Of a stretch of 14,080 nucleotides of DNA, positions 1-5,169 are shown piece after piece. The notes below the pieces were generated by a model that was not told the DNA's origin, searched no databases, and worked only from the letters and a program-made list of their open reading frames with translations. Made by a program: the position numbers and the translations under genes. Source of the stretch: Planctomycetota bacterium (lineage in GTDB: Bacteria > Planctomycetota > Phycisphaerae > WQYP01); assembly GCA_021818565.1 (NCBI GenBank), contig JAKATV010000362.1, positions 1-14,080 of the forward strand, written 5' to 3'. Position 1 is the first letter of the stretch. Every line of letters starts with the position of its first letter.

Positions 1-854
1 CCTGGCGGTGCCGTTACCCGGCCGATAATGGTAACGGAAATGTCCGAATCAACATTCGCCAGTTGCCGGGCGTCATCGGAATCAACCGCAAATAAAAGCT
101 CATAATCTTCACCATCGCACAGCGCGTGCTGCAGCGCTGGTTTGCCGTCACGCTGCTGCAGCCGCAGTGCGTCGGGATGAATGGGTACCCATGCCGCGTT
201 AACGCACGCACCCGTACCCGATGCGGTCATCATACGGGGCAGGTCCATCGCCAAGCCATCGGATAAATCCATCATGGCATGGATATTTATCGCCGCAGCC
301 AACTGTTGGGCCGGCTCAATGCGTGGAATAAAATCCAAATGCCGCCCCAAAATGCTTCCGCCAAGCTTTCCCGTAACGCACAGTGCATCACCCGCCTTGG
401 CACCCGATCGACGAATCGGCGGCCGTATTGAACTCCCCAGAGCCGCCACGGTAATCGCCAGGCGCTGGTCCCATATCGCCGTATCGCCGCCAACAATCGG
501 GCAATTAAATGCCGCCGCCGCAGCTTGGCAGCCGTCAAATAATTCCCGCATCATCGCGGTCGTGGCCGTTTGCGGCAGCGCTACAGAAATAAGTATCGCC
601 GTCGGCACGCACGCCATGGCCGCGCAATCCGACAGACACCGATTCACCGCCTTTTTTCCCGCAGCGGCGGGGCGGTGGCTGCGCAAGTCAAAATGCACCT
701 GATCCAGCGCCTGATCAATTTTCAGTAAAGCCAGGTTTGAAAAATCTCCCCCCGGCAGGGTAACCGCCGCCATGTCATCGCCCACTCCGATTTGCACCCA
801 GGGATATGATTTAGCATTACGGGCGATCCAGTCCAGTACATCATTTTCCTTCAT
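1..854 (-). CDS. thiL: Thiamine-monophosphate kinase, 3' end cut by window edge
   Basis: ThiL phosphorylates thiamine monophosphate with ATP to give thiamine diphosphate, the last step of cofactor synthesis, in the cytosol. I translated 284 residues from the ATG at 854; the family is usually about 320-330 residues, so roughly 40 C-terminal residues lie beyond position 1. Visible family motifs in order are GDD (25-27) near the N-terminus, SDCAAM (75-80), GGDT (122-125), DLSDGL (196-201), GEDYELLF (248-255) and IIGRV (276-280). These match the ATP/Mg-binding acidic clusters of the PurM/ThiL fold. No Shine-Dalgarno sequence precedes the ATG. A perfect TATAAT ends only 7 nt upstream, so the message may be leaderless. 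The gene is divergent from the PP-loop ATPase gene and shows no link to the efflux genes. The identification is secure; only the end is missing. Confidence 0.95.
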   Translation of the reverse strand, partial: MKENDVLDWIARNAKSYPWVQIGVGDDMAAVTLPGGDFSNLALLKIDQALDQVHFDLRSHRPAAAGKKAVNRCLSDCAAMACVPTAILISVALPQTATTAMMRELFDGCQAAAAAFNCPIVGGDTAIWDQRLAITVAALGSSIRPPIRRSGAKAGDALCVTGKLGGSILGRHLDFIPRIEPAQQLAAAINIHAMMDLSDGLAMDLPRMMTASGTGACVNAAWVPIHPDALRLQQRDGKPALQHALCDGEDYELLFAVDSDDARQLANVDSDISVTIIGRVTAPP

Positions 855-1228
855 GGCCGCAATTATACCCGCGGCACCGGCTTAACAGTACACGAGTAAC
901 AGTGCATGCGGTAGATGCAGTATTGGGCAGTAATTGCAGTAGTTGGAATCTAGTGCCTCGAAACTCGCGCCAGGCATTCCGCAGAAGTACCGCCGCTGCA
1001 GCATTGCGCGACAAATGCCCCCGTCTCCGGCTGGGTCTACCGCTCAATACTGAAACTGCTGATTAACACTGATTCCGCAACCTTGTTCGGCCCTGGGGCA
1101 TTCTGAGCAGCCACCCATTAAATACGGACCTTGGGGCTGGCTGCGGCCTTGTGCATCAGAATGGTGTATCTCTTCGTGACCTGCCAGGCGGTGATGTCCG
1201 TTGATTATCATCGACAAAAAAGGACGGC
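855..1228. other. Intergenic stretch without a convincing gene
   Basis: This is the gap between divergent thiL and the PP-loop ATPase region. No frame shows recognisable protein sequence. Two small structures are visible. One is a 7-bp inverted repeat, GCAGCCA at 1107-1113 with TGGCTGC at 1138-1144, with a 24-nt loop and no T-tract. The other is a pair of CTGATT direct repeats at 1059-1064 and 1069-1074. Neither supports a named RNA. Confidence 0.5.
862..867 (-). promoter_or_regulatory. Candidate -10 box for leaderless thiL transcript
   Basis: On the minus strand a perfect TATAAT ends 7 nt before the thiL ATG at 854, which puts the predicted transcription start on or next to the A of the start codon. 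No purine-rich ribosome site lies in between. I see no good -35 hexamer at 16-18 bp spacing, so the call rests on the -10 box and its position. Confidence 0.4.
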
Positions 1229-1387
1229 TTGACGGTTATTTCCGCGCTGGGTAACGTGGTGGGGTATTTCAGCGAGCGGGGAAAAATGCGAGCGGTTCGA
1301 GCCATGAAGAACAATGTGCGAACATCCCGGACGGGTACGCAGCATCAGACGGTTGTCCCTGGATTTCTTACGGAGTTGATGGAATGA
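1229..1387 (+). CDS. Possible 52-residue ORF coupled to the PP-loop ATPase
   Basis: A frame is open from 1205 and ends in a TGA at 1385-1387 that overlaps the ATG of the next gene as ATGA, the usual geometry for translational coupling. A TTG at 1229 has AGGA four bases upstream; in-frame GTG (1256, 1259) and ATG (1286) codons are alternatives. The product would be basic, with no signal peptide, no membrane segment and no motif I recognise. Codon use is not obviously unlike its neighbours. It could equally be a chance frame in the leader, because the downstream gene has its own ribosome site. No function is proposed. Confidence 0.25.
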   Translation: MTVISALGNVVGYFSERGKMRAVRAMKNNVRTSRTGTQHQTVVPGFLTELME

Positions 1388-2109
1388 AAATACCGGTGGT
1401 CCTATCCTGGAGCGGGGGAAAAGATTGTGCGATGGCGCTTTATGAGCTGTCCCGCCGCGCGGATTACGAAGTGGTGGCGTTGCTGACCACAGTCTCCGAA
1501 GAATTCAAACGTATCAGTCACCATGGCGTGCGCGAGGAATTGCTGGAGTTGCAGGCCCAGGCGATTGGTATTCCATTGGATAAAATCTATTTGCCCTCCC
1601 ATAATTCCCATCCCTGCACCAACGCGGTTTACGAACAGATCATGGGTGATGCCATGGGCCGCTATAAACGCCGGGGCGTTGAAACCGTGGGCTTTGGTGA
1701 TTTATTTTTGGAAGATCTGCGGGCCTGGCGGGAGAAAAATCTGGCTACCATTGGTATGCAGGCGATATTTCCGCTCTGGAAACGTCCTACCTCCGTTTTG
1801 GCCCGAGAGATAATTGCTCTGGGTTTTAAAGGGTACCTCTCCTGTGTTGAAGGCAAGGTTGGGCCGGGGTTTGCGGGGCGAAGCTTTGATCATCAATTAC
1901 TTTCTGACTTGCCTGCCGCCATTGATCCCTGCGGGGAAAATGGGGAGTTTCATACGTTTGTTTATGCCGGCCCGATTTTTTCGCAGCCATTGGATGTGCA
2001 AACAGGACAAATGGTTATACGCGATGGTCGATACTATGCCGATTTGTTGCCGAGCCATGCCTCAAATACGAATGTTTTGACAGAGGCCTCGATTCCGCCT
2101 GTCCGGTAG
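1384..2109 (+). CDS. PP-loop ATPase, DUF71/diphthine-ammonia-ligase-like family
   Basis: This 241-residue cytosolic protein belongs to the N-type ATP pyrophosphatase group (Dph6/MJ0570/DUF71). Archaeal and eukaryotic members amidate diphthine on elongation factor 2 using ATP and ammonium. Bacteria lack diphthamide, so the substrate here is unknown; a link to cobalamin metabolism has been proposed for some bacterial members. Visible features are the PP-loop SWSGGKDC (8-15), HGVR (47-50), GFGDLFLEDLR (103-113) and the family signature GENGEFHTFVYAGPIF (184-199). Length is typical. The ATG at 1384 has ACGGAG 8 nt upstream and starts directly at the PP-loop strand. The stop codon lies inside the left arm of a long hairpin (2108-2158) that separates this gene from the converging anti-sigma gene. 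The family call is firm; the reaction is not known. Confidence 0.92.
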   Translation: MKIPVVLSWSGGKDCAMALYELSRRADYEVVALLTTVSEEFKRISHHGVREELLELQAQAIGIPLDKIYLPSHNSHPCTNAVYEQIMGDAMGRYKRRGVETVGFGDLFLEDLRAWREKNLATIGMQAIFPLWKRPTSVLAREIIALGFKGYLSCVEGKVGPGFAGRSFDHQLLSDLPAAIDPCGENGEFHTFVYAGPIFSQPLDVQTGQMVIRDGRYYADLLPSHASNTNVLTEASIPPVR

Positions 2110-2158
2110 GAGCCTGTCCGAGTAATCGCAATCCCGGCCATTACTGGGACAGGCTCCT
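2108..2158. repeat. Long near-perfect hairpin between convergent genes
   Basis: The left arm AGGAGCCTGTCC (2108-2119) pairs with GGACAGGCTCCT (2147-2158). After one G/G mismatch (2120/2146), AGTAAT (2121-2126) pairs with ATTACT (2140-2145), leaving a 13-nt loop. The left arm includes the last two bases of the preceding stop codon. No T-tract follows on either strand, so it is not a textbook intrinsic terminator. It could still end transcription in both directions, or be one copy of a dispersed palindromic repeat family. Confidence 0.7.
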
Positions 2159-2162
2159 GGGC

Positions 2163-2828
2163 TTACCGTTTCGTCGGCGCAAGCTGCCCCAGATACTGTG
2201 CCAATGAACCGGGTTTTTCAGATCCCATGGCGCAATACCAGCGCCTACCGACCCGGCGCATAAGCATATTGATATGACCGGAAACAACCAGCGAATATGA
2301 ATGGCCCGCGATGGTGACCGCTTTCCCCTGTGGACAGTTTACTTTACCGACATTGCCGGCCACCATCACCACGCTCGCACGGGATGGAGATTTTACGGCA
2401 ACACATGCCAGACGATATTTTCCCACCGTCTGCCGACAACACGACGCGATCTGCCCGGACTTCAACATACAGACCATCCCCGGTGCCATCTGGACGGGAG
2501 AATTGGCTTGCGCGCCGGTCAGCATGACGCCGGGCTGTACCGCGAGGTTCTGGTATACGCCCGCGAGTTCCGCAGCTGATAGTCGCGGTGGTCCGGTAAA
2601 CAGCAACGCCGCGGCAATAATAAGTGCGGCGCAAGCCGCTGCTCCTGCACCAGCCAGCCAACCGAATACCAGAAACGGGCGATGTTTCCGAGGCATAGAA
2701 ATCTGATCGCGCAACAGTTGATCCAGCCGACTGGTATCCACCGGGATCGTATTCAAACGTGCCAAGCGTGTGGAGATCGCCCGTTGTACCGCGTCGGATT
2801 CATCATGTTGTGTCATATCGTTATCCAT
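2163..2828 (-). CDS. Probable anti-sigma factor, single-pass membrane protein with Cys-rich outer domain
   Basis: This 221-residue protein is encoded just downstream of the ECF sigma gene on the same strand (65-nt gap), the usual place for its antagonist. An N-terminal cytosolic part of about 50 residues would bind the sigma factor. One hydrophobic helix (about 52-77) follows, then an extracytoplasmic domain of about 140 residues. That domain has six cysteines (C120, C130, C131, C142, C165, C199) and a Met/His stretch near 176-190, suggesting disulfide or metal chemistry outside the membrane. There is no N-terminal zinc-finger HxxxCxxC motif of the common anti-sigma type. The start has AGGAG 9 nt upstream. 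I do not recognise the outer domain as a named family. The anti-sigma role rests on context, topology and size; a regulator or sensor of another kind remains possible. Confidence 0.65.
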   Translation of the reverse strand: MDNDMTQHDESDAVQRAISTRLARLNTIPVDTSRLDQLLRDQISMPRKHRPFLVFGWLAGAGAAACAALIIAAALLFTGPPRLSAAELAGVYQNLAVQPGVMLTGAQANSPVQMAPGMVCMLKSGQIASCCRQTVGKYRLACVAVKSPSRASVVMVAGNVGKVNCPQGKAVTIAGHSYSLVVSGHINMLMRRVGRRWYCAMGSEKPGSLAQYLGQLAPTKR

Positions 2829-2893
2829 AATCGGCAGCTCCTGTCCGTTTTTTGCCTGTCCGCGGGCTGTTCCCAGACCTGTTGACCGCTTAA

Positions 2894-3556
2894 TTACTCA
2901 ACGCCTTTGGCCGTGGAAAAGTTCCCGCTGATCAGAAAATCCCGCACCATCCGCCTGCCCCTGAACAGCCGGGAGCGAACGGTGCCTACCGGTACGCCCA
3001 TGGCGGCAGCCGCCTCGTCATAACTCAACGCGGAAACATCCACCAGCAAAATAGCCCAGCGATAATCCTCTCCCAGTAACCGCAGAGCATCAATCATTCG
3101 CTGATCGGAAAATGAATTTAGAATCGCATCAACGTCGCACCGTTGGTCTTCCTCGGGCTGCACGCTCTGTTGCGGTTCCGAAGGCTCCTGGGGAAGGGTT
3201 TCCAAGGCCACTTGGTTGCGTTCGTGGCGCGTGCGTCGGAAGGAATCCGTCCAGCAGTTGCGCAGGATGGTCAGAAGCCAAGCTTTGATGTTGTGATTTC
3301 GTGTCTGGAAGCGATCCAGCGCCCGCCAGGCTTTCAAAAGCGTCTCCTGTGTCAGATCTTCCGCGTCGGTGGTACGGTGCGTAAGAAACATGGCAAATCG
3401 GAGAATATTGGCCCGTTCCGGCCAGACCAGTTGATAGAATTTTTCCGCCAGTTCACTTTCCGTCATGCTTTTTGCCAAGGACTCCTGGTCGGTTTTCGAG
3501 TTCAAAGCTGCTCCTGACGGTGAAGGTTCCGAATCTGCGGAAATCAGTGCGTCCAT
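2894..3556 (-). CDS. ECF-type (sigma-70 family) RNA polymerase sigma factor
   Basis: This 220-residue alternative sigma factor directs RNA polymerase to stress promoters. The first 35 or so residues form a low-complexity N-terminal extension. Region 2 spans about 45-112, with the core DAEDLTQETLLKAWRAL (64-80) that contacts polymerase and the -10 element. An acidic Gln/Glu/Pro-rich linker (121-139) follows. Region 4 (about 150-205) carries the helix-turn-helix SYDEAAAAMGVPVGTVRSRL (178-197) for the -35 element. Sigma regions 1 and 3 are absent, as expected for ECF factors. The ATG at 3556 has AGGA 10 nt upstream, next to a 14-bp palindrome. The membrane protein downstream is the probable anti-sigma partner. 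Likely targets in the window are the two GGAACTT-N12-TTCGCGTT sites at 3740 and 5008. The family call is secure; the regulon is inferred. Confidence 0.96.
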   Translation of the reverse strand: MDALISADSEPSPSGAALNSKTDQESLAKSMTESELAEKFYQLVWPERANILRFAMFLTHRTTDAEDLTQETLLKAWRALDRFQTRNHNIKAWLLTILRNCWTDSFRRTRHERNQVALETLPQEPSEPQQSVQPEEDQRCDVDAILNSFSDQRMIDALRLLGEDYRWAILLVDVSALSYDEAAAAMGVPVGTVRSRLFRGRRMVRDFLISGNFSTAKGVE

Positions 3557-3568
3557 GGCAGCAAATTC

Positions 3569-3582
3569 CTAAAGGCCTTTAG
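3569..3582. promoter_or_regulatory. 14-bp perfect palindrome at the sigma gene ribosome site
   Basis: CTAAAGGCCTTTAG is a perfect 14-bp palindrome whose near end lies 12 nt before the sigma start codon. It overlaps the AGGA ribosome site (minus strand of 3567-3570) by two bases. It could be an operator for a dimeric repressor or a structure limiting translation. No second copy was seen in the window. Confidence 0.4.
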
Positions 3583-3619
3583 TTTGCCTGTAGCCGCGTA
3601 CGCCCGCAACTTATAAACT

Positions 3620-3647
3620 ATTATACCAGCACATTCCATGTTCCCAA
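3620..3647 (-). promoter_or_regulatory. Housekeeping-type promoter for the sigma/anti-sigma pair
   Basis: On the minus strand, TTGGGA (3642-3647) is followed after 16 bp by TATAAT (3620-3625), which is preceded by TG one base upstream (extended -10). The predicted start near 3613 leaves a leader of about 57 nt before the ATG at 3556. GGAAC also occurs at the -35 region, but the TTCGCGTT half of the ECF motif is absent, so autoregulation is not supported by sequence. Confidence 0.6.
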
Positions 3648-3739
3648 TCCGGAAACGTAAAGTCCATCGGAATTCGTCCGAATACCGCTGCGGATTTTCC
3701 ACGCGACGACCGAGAGGAATATCCCTTGGCGCTGCAGTT

Positions 3740-3766
3740 GGAACTTCCGCTCCTGTAGTTCGCGTT
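3740..3766 (+). promoter_or_regulatory. Candidate ECF-sigma promoter, site A (KGHV-repeat lipoprotein)
   Basis: GGAACTT (3740-3746) and TTCGCGTT (3759-3766) are separated by exactly 12 bp. GGAAC is the widely shared -35 element of ECF sigma factors, and CGCGTT lies 16 bp after GGAAC, a normal ECF spacing. The same 15 fixed positions with the same spacing recur upstream of cusB (5008-5034). Expected transcription start is about 3772, giving a leader of about 75 nt. Confidence 0.65.
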
Positions 3767-3781
3767 ATCTAGGGTGAATAC

Positions 3782-3810
3782 CCGGCGACGCCGGCCAGCG
3801 GTTGGCTGGC
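3782..3810 (+). other. Two tandem small hairpins in the lipoprotein leader
   Basis: CCGGC-GAC-GCCGG (3782-3794) is followed by GCCAGC-GGTTG-GCTGGC (3794-3810), sharing one base, between site A and the ribosome site. No T-tract follows the second stem directly; a run of T starts about 17 nt later. The role is unknown: possibly mRNA stability or weak attenuation. Confidence 0.35.
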
Positions 3811-3846
3811 GTAAGTCGGGGAAGAGTTTTTTCTTTGAGGTGATGT

Positions 3847-4203
3847 ATGTTGTTCGCACGTATTGCACCACGGGTGACCATGCTGACGGCGGCGGGTCTC
3901 TTCGCATTGGTCGGTGTTGGTTGCACCCAGGCTGGAGGTAATAACGTGGCCCTGAACCGGCCGGGCCGTCCCTTGGTTCCCCAAAAATTCACAAATCAAA
4001 AGGGACATGTGCAGCTGAATGAATACTGGGCGGCGGTTCGCGCGTCCCAGGCGTCACAATCTTATGCTCCCTACGCGCTGACGGGAACTGTGGCCAGAGC
4101 TACGGTGGCTGTCCGTCCGCCGTTCAACGCCGAGAACTATATGGACAGCAAGGGGCACGTCCATCTCAACTGGTACTGGTCGAACACCGCGCACGGACAT
4201 TAA
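3847..4203 (+). CDS. Small lipoprotein with duplicated KGHVxLNxYW motif
   Basis: The 118-residue precursor has a basic N-terminus, a hydrophobic stretch (about 11-23) and a lipobox, LVGVGC, with C26 as the expected lipidated residue. This predicts export and membrane anchoring. The mature part contains two copies of one short unit, KGHVQLNEYW (52-61) and KGHVHLNWYW (102-111), 50 residues apart, and ends in HGH. The aromatic and histidine content would suit metal or peptidoglycan contact, but nothing shows which. GAGG 6 nt before the ATG at 3847 decides the start. A candidate ECF promoter (site A) lies about 80 nt upstream, divergent from the sigma gene. I do not recognise the family. Its place between the sigma factor and the pump operon suggests an envelope role in the same stress response. 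Confidence 0.8.
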   Translation: MLFARIAPRVTMLTAAGLFALVGVGCTQAGGNNVALNRPGRPLVPQKFTNQKGHVQLNEYWAAVRASQASQSYAPYALTGTVARATVAVRPPFNAENYMDSKGHVHLNWYWSNTAHGH

Positions 4204-4248
4204 CCGGTACGTTCCGCGCTAGGGGCAACGTCGGGGCTTGGCGCATGC

Positions 4249-4872
4249 TCAGTGGTTTTGTGGTTCCATTGCGAGGCGAGGTATTTGTTTCCGGTACCCG
4301 CCCGCGATGGAACCAAAGTGTTGATCCAAAAACCTAATCCGCTGCACTAAGGCGTGCCGAAGCACCGGATCACGTGATTTGGCCCGGACCATTTTCAGCA
4401 GATCAATCATTGACGCCGGGGCGATGCCGCTACCAGCGAGAATTCGGCAGCCGGTGAAGTCCGCCGCTGATTCAATGGCCAGATGTTCTTCGCCCCGGGC
4501 CAGAGCTTGCGGGGCGTTGATATTTTGATTGTTGACCAGGTGTCCCATTTCGTGGGCCATGGCTGCCGCCAGTTCCGCATTGTCCGCAGCGCTCACCAGA
4601 GCGCTGGTCAGATAAATGTGACCGTCCGGCCAGGACCATCCGCCCAAACGCCCCGATTTAAGAATAAACACTTTCAGATGACAGGCTGTGATTTTCGAGC
4701 AGAGCTCGTCGCACAATCGCTGTGCACGCGGTTGGCCGGTACTGGAGATGATCCCACCATGCCGTTGGGTCCATGACATTTCCAGTGAGGTGCCCGACAG
4801 TGGAACAGTCCCGCAGCCGGTCAGCAGAAGGCTTGTAATCGCGATGATAAATCCGGAAAACCGTACTTTCAT
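4249..4872 (-). CDS. Short M48-type zinc metalloprotease lipoprotein
   Basis: The 207-residue precursor starts at the ATG at 4872. Translation can be extended to 5064, but the extra 64 residues look non-coding and would bury the signal peptide. Residues 1-20 form a lipoprotein signal with lipobox LLLTGC (C20). The catalytic motif HEMGH (107-111) supplies two zinc-binding histidines and the general base E108. ESAAD (134-138) fits the downstream third-ligand motif of M48 peptidases such as Oma1/LoiP/BepA. Cysteines C54, C58, C64 and C142 may form disulfides. There are no membrane segments beyond the signal and no TPR repeats. A clear ribosome site is lacking; GATAAT (minus strand of 4907-4912) is a weak -10 candidate. 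Envelope quality control is the likely job. The gene converges on the KGHV lipoprotein gene and diverges from cusB. Confidence 0.85.
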   Translation of the reverse strand: MKVRFSGFIIAITSLLLTGCGTVPLSGTSLEMSWTQRHGGIISSTGQPRAQRLCDELCSKITACHLKVFILKSGRLGGWSWPDGHIYLTSALVSAADNAELAAAMAHEMGHLVNNQNINAPQALARGEEHLAIESAADFTGCRILAGSGIAPASMIDLLKMVRAKSRDPVLRHALVQRIRFLDQHFGSIAGGYRKQIPRLAMEPQNH

Positions 4873-4979
4873 GTCCAATCGTGGTGCAATCGGCGTACCA
4901 CCTGTTATTATCCTGCTGAATCGGCTACTTTGTTTGCAGTAGCAGTCAATATTTGCGCGGTAAATCGGAGGCTGCGTGA

Positions 4980-4991
4980 AATGTATACATT
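4980..4991. promoter_or_regulatory. 12-bp perfect palindrome upstream of the efflux promoter
   Basis: AATGTATACATT is a perfect palindrome ending 16 bp before the GGAACTT of site B, in the divergent region between the protease gene and cusB. Position and symmetry suit an operator for a dimeric regulator. No such regulator is encoded in the window, and an AT-rich palindrome of this length can arise by chance. Confidence 0.35.
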
Positions 4992-5007
4992 CCAGTACTC
5001 GCTTCTG

Positions 5008-5034
5008 GGAACTTTTTAGCGACCACTTCGCGTT
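5008..5034 (+). promoter_or_regulatory. Candidate ECF-sigma promoter, site B (efflux operon)
   Basis: GGAACTT (5008-5014), 12 bp, then TTCGCGTT (5027-5034): identical fixed bases and spacing to site A at 3740-3766, while the 12-bp spacer differs. The expected transcription start near 5041 gives a leader of about 130 nt with two hairpins before cusB. This is the best candidate promoter for the three-gene efflux operon. Confidence 0.68.
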
Positions 5035-5048
5035 GATTGTGCAGTGAC

Positions 5049-5062
5049 GGCGTTTGTACGCC
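5049..5062 (+). other. Small hairpin early in the efflux operon leader
   Basis: GGCGT-TTGT-ACGCC is a perfect 5-bp stem with a 4-nt loop, a few bases after the predicted start from site B. It may protect the 5' end of the message; no terminator T-tract follows. Confidence 0.35.
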
Positions 5063-5118
5063 AACGGCCTTGTGTTTGGGCTGGCGGCAGGCGAATCTTC
5101 GGCTATGTCGCTTGATTG

Positions 5119-5148
5119 TCAACGGAGGAACCGTTGATGCAGGCGTAA
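5119..5148 (+). promoter_or_regulatory. Hairpin with Shine-Dalgarno loop and three-codon ORF before cusB
   Basis: TCAACGG (5119-5125) pairs perfectly with CCGTTGA (5131-5137) around the loop AGGAA, so a strong ribosome-site sequence (GGAGGAA) sits in a hairpin loop. Seven nt after GGAGG an ATG (5137) opens a frame of three codons, Met-Gln-Ala, ending in TAA at 5146-5148. This lies 21 nt before the cusB start. A translational control element is possible; so is an abandoned start site. Confidence 0.35.
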
Positions 5149-5169
5149 GGGTTGTCAGGATAAAATTTT

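Noticed and set aside
181..702. Plus-strand frame of 173 codons opposite thiL
   Set aside because: It has no recognisable motifs, and the minus strand encodes a full set of ThiL motifs across the same bases.
1059..1074. CTGATT direct repeat in the thiL intergenic region, resembling dispersed intergenic repeats
   Set aside because: Only two short units are present and no further copies were seen in the window.
3641..3645. GGAAC upstream of the sigma gene as an autoregulatory ECF promoter
   Set aside because: The TTCGCGTT half at the correct spacing is missing, and a good housekeeping promoter explains the same bases.
4209..4231. Terminator between the KGHV lipoprotein and M48 genes (ACGTT...AACGT)
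   Set aside because: The stem is 5 bp with a 13-nt loop and there is no T-tract on either strand.
4873..5064. N-terminal extension of the M48 lipoprotein to an upstream ATG at 5064
   Set aside because: It would bury the lipoprotein signal peptide 64 residues inside the protein and would run through the palindrome and promoter site B; the ATG at 4872 starts directly at a normal signal sequence.
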